This document shows, one piece after another, positions 6,417-9,765 of a stretch of 9,765 nt of DNA. Numbering within the stretch: the stretch's first letter is position 1; each line of letters opens with the position of its first letter. The translations under genes and the position numbers were made by a program. The notes beneath the pieces were generated by a model that was not told the origin of the DNA, ran no database searches, and was given only the letters and a program-made list of their open reading frames with translations. The stretch covers positions 1 through 9,765 of the forward strand of contig DAET01000001.1 of the NCBI GenBank assembly GCA_002497765.1. The letters run 5' to 3'. The DNA comes from Euryarchaeota archaeon UBA486 (GTDB lineage Archaea; Thermoplasmatota; Poseidoniia; Poseidoniales; Poseidoniaceae).

Positions 6417-7045
6417 ACATCGCTGGCTTTGGTGACACCGCTGGCCAGCAGGACACCTTCAGCACCCAGCTCAAGGGCCTTGGCCACGTCTTGCCCGTTC
6501 TTCACGCCGGCACCGCACAGCACGCGCACGTTTGGGTTCACGGCCTTGACAGCAGCCACGGTATCGCTGACGATGGCGGGGTCAGCGGTGGTGACGGAGA
6601 TGTCGCCGCCGATGAGTTCGGGAGGTTCGACGGCGATGTAGGTTGGATTGAGAGCCGCCAGCGCCTTGGCTTCCTCCACATCGGCTGCGCAGGCACACAC
6701 GGGAAAACCCTCGGGGAGCATCTCGAACAACGAGCGGACGTGGTCGAGTTCGACCTTGTGCTCGGCGTGGTTGATGATGGACCCCTTGGCGCCGCGATGA
6801 AGAGCAGTTTGCGGTTCCAACCAGCCGGTGAAGCCGCCCTGACCCACCGGGTCGAGGTGCTGAGACCACACTTCCACATGATTGGCTTGACTCGCCAGCG
6901 TGGCAAGGTCAAACGCTGAAGCAACGGCAACCAAGGTGGCGGGTCCGTCGGCGTGGGCCTCCATGGCCGCTAACAGCGCTTCTGCTGATTCACCCGAGGC
7001 TGAGGCGTAGGTTTTGAAATTCACAACGATCATGGGTTGGTCCAT
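6380..7045 (-). CDS. tpiA: Triosephosphate isomerase, archaeal type
   Basis: A 221-residue TIM-barrel enzyme interconverting dihydroxyacetone phosphate and glyceraldehyde 3-phosphate in glycolysis and gluconeogenesis. It is clearly the short archaeal form (about 220-225 residues, against about 250 in bacteria and eukaryotes). It has VVNFKTY near the N-terminus (Asn9, Lys11), GSIINHAEH with the catalytic His93, AVEPPELIG with the catalytic Glu140, and the phosphate-binding VLCGAGVKNG and GVLLASGVTKA near the C-terminus. The start at 7045 (MDQPMIVVNFK) fits the family N-terminus, and a TATA-like CTAAATG near 7071 would make it leaderless. The alternative ATG at 7084 overlaps the stop of the upstream nucleotidyltransferase as ATGA and would add a 13-residue extension. 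The 3' end overlaps the convergent nuclease-like gene by 37 bases. Confidence 0.95.
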   Translation of the reverse strand: MDQPMIVVNFKTYASASGESAEALLAAMEAHADGPATLVAVASAFDLATLASQANHVEVWSQHLDPVGQGGFTGWLEPQTALHRGAKGSIINHAEHKVELDHVRSLFEMLPEGFPVCACAADVEEAKALAALNPTYIAVEPPELIGGDISVTTADPAIVSDTVAAVKAVNPNVRVLCGAGVKNGQDVAKALELGAEGVLLASGVTKASDVHAVLADLVGSL

Positions 7046-7080
7046 GCGTTGGCGAGGTGGCCACTTGCATTTAGCAGATT

Positions 7081-8097
7081 TCATGCTTGTTCGGGCCAAG
7101 TGCCACCTTTTTGCACCGTTCTGTCGGGCACCTCAGCACCGTGGTCTATCACCACGCTGTCAAGTTCGCACCCTCTGCCCACAACCGCACCCTCGCCGAC
7201 CAGACACGAGCTGAGACGAGATTCATCGGCGATACGTGCCCCCTTGAGCAACGTGGACATGAAGACATCCGAAGCCCCAATGGAACATCCATCGGCCACC
7301 ATGCTGTCCGTGACGATGGAAAACGGCGTTGTTCCCTCCAAGGCTGCTTTGGAGGCGAACCACGACGGGGCAGAACCGTGAAGAAAACCTGATTTGAATC
7401 GGCCGTTTTGAATGGAGGCCTTCACGGCGAGGTTCCAGGCTTCGGGCGTGCCGGCGTCGATGAAGTAACCTTCGAACGGCAACCCGCTCAACAAGCCTTC
7501 AGCAGCCAATTTTGGGAAAACGTCACGCTCAATGGAGTGCCGACCCTGCGGCATCCAATCAAAGACATCATCGTTGAAGATGTAGGAACCAGCGTTGATG
7601 AGGTTGGAAAACACTTCCTCAGGGGCTGGCTTTTCTTTGAAGCGGGTGATCCTGTTGCCCTCGTCAAGACCGACGATGCCGAAGCGGGTGGGGTCCTCCA
7701 CCTCCCACAGCCCGAGGGTCCCGACCGAGCCGTTGGTGCGGTGCATGCTCAACAACGATGATGCATCAAGCGACGAGATGATGTCGCCGTTGAAACAGGC
7801 AAAGGTTCCGCTCACGACATCACGGCAGTTGCCGAGTGCCCCTCCCGTGCCCAGCGGTTCGTCCTCAGGGACAATTCTGACGTCAAAGGGTGCGTCTGCG
7901 GCCTCGAAATAGGCCTTGATTTGGTCCACTTTGTAGCCGCCAGCCACCACCACTTCGTCAACCATGTCCACAGGGAGGGAACTCACCACGTGTTCGAGCA
8001 GCGTTTGGTCAAGCACCGGCAGCAGGGGCTTAGGGATGCTGTTGGTCCACGGGCGCAGGCGAGAACCAACGCCACCCGCCAACACCACGACCTGCAT
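7081..8097 (-). CDS. Sugar-1-phosphate nucleotidyltransferase with C-terminal beta-helix domain
   Basis: A 338-residue enzyme that joins a sugar 1-phosphate to an NTP to give an activated NDP-sugar and pyrophosphate, for use in glycosylation. The N-terminal catalytic domain begins with the signature LAGGVGSRLRPWT followed by PKPLLPV (Lys23), then LGTGGAL (82-88), FNGD (102-105) carrying a metal-binding aspartate, FKEKPAP (about 153-159), NAGSYIF (168-174) and YFIDAGTPEAW (211-221). From about residue 250 the sequence turns into short hexapeptide-like repeats (SMVADGCSIGAS, ARIADESRLSSCLVGEGAVVGRG), typical of a left-handed beta-helix. The sugar and base cannot be read from sequence: mannose-1-P guanylyltransferase, glucose-1-P thymidylyl-/uridylyltransferase and GlmU-like N-acetylglucosamine enzymes share these motifs. 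The start at 8097 begins directly at the signature, with AAGAGG seven bases upstream. The stop overlaps a possible isomerase start. Confidence 0.92.
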   Translation of the reverse strand: MQVVVLAGGVGSRLRPWTNSIPKPLLPVLDQTLLEHVVSSLPVDMVDEVVVAGGYKVDQIKAYFEAADAPFDVRIVPEDEPLGTGGALGNCRDVVSGTFACFNGDIISSLDASSLLSMHRTNGSVGTLGLWEVEDPTRFGIVGLDEGNRITRFKEKPAPEEVFSNLINAGSYIFNDDVFDWMPQGRHSIERDVFPKLAAEGLLSGLPFEGYFIDAGTPEAWNLAVKASIQNGRFKSGFLHGSAPSWFASKAALEGTTPFSIVTDSMVADGCSIGASDVFMSTLLKGARIADESRLSSCLVGEGAVVGRGCELDSVVIDHGAEVPDRTVQKGGTWPEQA

Positions 8098-8168
8098 GGC
8101 CCCGCCTCTTGGGCCTATGTTATCAACACCTCGCCAAATCCACCACGCTACCTGCGCCTCCAAAGTAT

Positions 8169-8185
8169 TGAAAGACGGTCTTTCA
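8169..8185. repeat. 17-base palindrome upstream of sucC, candidate operator
   Basis: TGAAAGAC-G-GTCTTTCA has two perfect 8-base arms around a single central base (8177). It overlaps the downstream edge of the candidate TATA element and lies before the predicted start of transcription, 22 bases upstream of the sucC ATG, where a bound dimeric regulator would block polymerase or TBP/TFB. The symmetry is directly visible; regulation is inferred. Confidence 0.6.
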
Positions 8186-8197
8186 GTCCAAGCGTTT

Positions 8198-8201
8198 GGA
8201 G
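8198..8201 (+). promoter_or_regulatory. Ribosome binding site of sucC
   Basis: GGAG lies six bases before ATG 8208 and supports that start over the in-frame TTG at 8196, which would contain it. Confidence 0.6.
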
Positions 8202-8207
8202 AGCACC

Positions 8208-9416
8208 ATGAACATTCACGAGTACCAAGGAAAAGCACTGCTCAAGCAGCACGGTGTCCCCGTGCTCGAGGGCGTTCACTGCACCACGGTTGACCAGGCC
8301 GTGGCAGCCTACGACCACCTTGGCTCCAAGGTCGTCGCCGTGAAATCACAAATCCACGCCGGTGGTCGCGGAAAAGGCAACCTCTACGCACCCGATTCCG
8401 GCGACCTCGTGATGGAGGGTGGTGTCAAAATCGCCTTCTCAAAAGACGAAGTGCAAACCTACGCCACCAACATCCTCGGCAACATCCTGGTGACCATCCA
8501 AACCGGGGAGGAAGGAAAACTCGTTCGAAACCTCTACGTCGAATCCGGTTGCGACATCGCTCACGAATACTACCTCGCCATTCTCGTCGACCGTGAAAAC
8601 AAATCCGTTCTCATCATGGCCTCCACCGAGGGTGGCATGGACATCGAACACGTGGCTGAGACCACGCCCGAGAAGATTCACAAAATTTCAGTGGACCCGA
8701 ACGCCGGCCTGATGGGCTACCAAAAGCGCGACCTGGGACTGGCACTCGGCCTCACCGGCGCCGCCCACAAGGCCTTCGCCAAGGCGTTGACGTCGATGTA
8801 CGGCATGTTTGTCTCCAGCGACTGCGCCATGCTGGAGATCAACCCGCTGGTTCGCACCGCTGACGACGAGATCGTGGCCCTCGACGCCAAGGTTTCCTTT
8901 GACGAAAACGCTGAGTTCCGCCACAAGAACTGGGACGACCTGCGCGACTTGTCCGAGGAAGAAGAGGTGGAAATTCGAGCCAAGGAAACCGGCCTGTCCT
9001 ACGTCAAACTCGACGGAAACATCGGCTGTTTGGTCAACGGCGCCGGCCTTGCCATGGCCACCATGGACGTCATCAAGCTGTACGGTGGCGAGCCAGCCAA
9101 CTTCCTTGACGTCGGCGGCGGAGCGAACGAAGAGCAGGTCAAGACCGCCTTCTCCATCATTCTTGAGGACCCCAACGTGAAGGGTATCCTCGTCAACATC
9201 TTCGGCGGCATCATGCGCTGCGACATCATCGCACGTGGCGTTATCGCAGCAACCGAGGCCCTCTCCCTCGATGTCCCACTGGTGGTCCGCCTCGCTGGCA
9301 CCAACGTCGACGAGGGCAAGGCCATCTTGGCCGAGTCGACCCTCAACATTCACCCCGCCGACGACCTCGCCGAAGGGGCGCAGAAAATTGTGAACCTGAT
9401 TGGAGGTGGAAACTGA
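8208..9416 (+). CDS. sucC: Succinyl-CoA synthetase (succinate--CoA ligase), beta subunit
   Basis: A 402-residue subunit of the enzyme that converts succinyl-CoA, phosphate and ADP/GDP into succinate, CoA and ATP/GTP in the TCA cycle. It opens with MNIHEYQGKALL, the canonical beta-subunit N-terminus. The ATP-grasp domain shows VAVKSQIHAGGRGKG (Lys46 and the glycine loop 50-57), MLEINPLV (Glu210) and ALDAKVSFD (Asp227). The C-terminal CoA-ligase domain has GNIGCLVNGAGLAMATMD (270-287), ANFLDVGGGA, NIFGGIMRCD (330-339) and LVVRLAGTNVDEG. The length matches bacterial SucC (about 390-400), and nothing appears damaged. Nucleotide preference is not clear from sequence. The start has a GGAG site, and the stop shares one base with the sucD start, so the two subunits are translationally coupled. 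A palindrome upstream may regulate the pair. Confidence 0.98.
   Translation: MNIHEYQGKALLKQHGVPVLEGVHCTTVDQAVAAYDHLGSKVVAVKSQIHAGGRGKGNLYAPDSGDLVMEGGVKIAFSKDEVQTYATNILGNILVTIQTGEEGKLVRNLYVESGCDIAHEYYLAILVDRENKSVLIMASTEGGMDIEHVAETTPEKIHKISVDPNAGLMGYQKRDLGLALGLTGAAHKAFAKALTSMYGMFVSSDCAMLEINPLVRTADDEIVALDAKVSFDENAEFRHKNWDDLRDLSEEEEVEIRAKETGLSYVKLDGNIGCLVNGAGLAMATMDVIKLYGGEPANFLDVGGGANEEQVKTAFSIILEDPNVKGILVNIFGGIMRCDIIARGVIAATEALSLDVPLVVRLAGTNVDEGKAILAESTLNIHPADDLAEGAQKIVNLIGGGN
9402..9408 (+). promoter_or_regulatory. Strong ribosome binding site of sucD inside sucC
   Basis: GGAGGTG, a full Shine-Dalgarno sequence, lies seven bases before ATG 9416 within the last codons of sucC, where it also encodes the glycine-rich C-terminus (IGGGN). 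Confidence 0.8.
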
Positions 9417-9765
9417 TGGCGATTTGGATTGAAGAAGACGCAAAGGTCCTCGTGCAGGGCATCACCGGCAAGCAAGGCATGTTCCACGCTGACAAGATGG
9501 TCGAGTACGGGACCAACATCGTCGGCGGTTGCACCCCCGGCAAGGGTGGCCAAACCGTTGACCTCCAGGGCAAACCGTTTCCCGTGTGGAACTCCATGTT
9601 CGAGGCCATCGAAGCCACCGACGCTGACGCCACCGTCATCTATGTCCCGCCGCCCTTTGCCGCCGAAGCCATCATGGAAGCGGCCGATGCCTTTGACACC
9701 GTCAAGGGCGAGGGCGTTGTGGTCTGCATCACCGAAGGCATCCCTACCCTGGACATGGTCAAGGC
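9416..9765 (+). CDS. sucD: Succinyl-CoA synthetase (succinate--CoA ligase), alpha subunit, 5' part only
   Basis: The first 116 codons of the alpha subunit, open at the right edge. The N-terminal CoA-binding Rossmann domain is visible: KVLVQGITGKQGMFHADKM (10-28; QGxTGxQGxFH is the CoA-binding loop), then VGGCTPGKGGQTVDLQGKPF, ATVIYVPPPFAAEAIMEA and VVVCITEGIPTLDMVK, all standard SucD landmarks in order. The phospho-histidine that carries the phosphate lies further on, outside the window. The TGATG junction overlaps the sucC stop by one base, and GGAGGTG precedes the start by seven bases. No frameshift is seen in the visible part. Confidence 0.97.
   Translation, partial: MAIWIEEDAKVLVQGITGKQGMFHADKMVEYGTNIVGGCTPGKGGQTVDLQGKPFPVWNSMFEAIEATDADATVIYVPPPFAAEAIMEAADAFDTVKGEGVVVCITEGIPTLDMVK

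Larger units (their letters stand above)
8098..8207. promoter_or_regulatory. Divergent promoter region between the nucleotidyltransferase and sucC
   Basis: A 110-base spacer carrying signals for both directions. On the minus strand, GATAACATA (about 8116-8125) is a TATA-like stretch 23 bases from the nucleotidyltransferase ATG, and AAGAGG lies seven bases before it. On the plus strand, AAAGTATTGAAA (about 8162-8173) is a candidate TATA element for sucC, with a predicted start near 8193, and GGAG (8198-8201) is six bases before the sucC ATG. The promoter assignments are inferred from position and base composition. Confidence 0.45.

Noticed and set aside
6230..6919. A 229-codon open frame on the plus strand
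   Set aside because: It is the reverse complement of the triosephosphate isomerase gene, whose catalytic motifs are unmistakable, and it also overlaps the nuclease-like gene in another frame.
8098..8238. A 47-residue N-terminal extension of the nucleotidyltransferase
   Set aside because: The extension would run through the divergent promoter region and into sucC. The family starts directly at the glycine-rich signature, and ATG 8097 has a fitting upstream site.
8688..9443. A 251-codon open frame on the minus strand
   Set aside because: It is antisense to sucC, which is certain from its motifs. The Val/Asp/Gly-rich translation is a typical shadow.
1..9765. tRNA/rRNA genes, insertion sequences, CRISPR repeats or an origin
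   Set aside because: No conserved tRNA arm sequences, transposase-like frames, spaced direct repeats or repeat clusters were noticed by eye. Coding density leaves little room for them, although a covariance-model scan could not be run.

Overview
The window is about 9.8 kb of dense, fairly GC-rich DNA that reads as part of an archaeal genome, most likely a Thermoplasmatota or Marine Group II (Candidatus Poseidoniales) relative. The evidence is a short archaeal-type triosephosphate isomerase, a DUF92 integral membrane protein of the kind widespread in archaea, AGGTGA/GGAGGTG ribosome binding sites, and several starts with TATA-like boxes about 25 bases upstream and no leader. The proline-catabolism dehydrogenase and the succinyl-CoA synthetase subunits look bacterial or eukaryotic in type, which is common in these marine archaea. 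The lineage is inferred from family content; no marker gene was searched.

Layout: (1) 1-306, the 3' end of a delta-1-pyrroline-5-carboxylate dehydrogenase gene, converging stop-to-stop with (2) a small two-helix membrane protein on the minus strand (307-624). (3) 625-796, a divergent control region with three inverted repeats in about 57 bases. (4) 797-6416, four co-directional plus-strand genes: a PrsW-like intramembrane glutamic protease, a DUF92 (VTE6/TMEM19-like) membrane protein, a 784-residue membrane protein with a secreted N-terminal domain and a cysteine-free TlpA/thioredoxin-like domain, and a PD-(D/E)XK/Cas4-like protein with four candidate Fe-S cysteines but an altered ExK motif. 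(5) 6380-8097 on the minus strand, a sugar-nucleotide pyrophosphorylase-type nucleotidyltransferase followed by triosephosphate isomerase; the isomerase end overlaps the nuclease-like gene by 37 bases. (6) 8098-8207, a divergent promoter region with a 17-base palindrome just upstream of (7) sucC-sucD, which run off the right edge.

How the genes fit together: the right half is central metabolism (TCA cycle substrate-level phosphorylation, glycolysis/gluconeogenesis, activated sugars), and the left edge is proline/glutamate catabolism feeding the TCA cycle. The middle block is the less understood part. Three consecutive membrane proteins (protease, putative isoprenoid-phosphate kinase family, pseudo-thioredoxin membrane protein) are closely spaced and could form one transcript related to the cell envelope. 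No CRISPR array, insertion sequence, tRNA or rRNA was seen.
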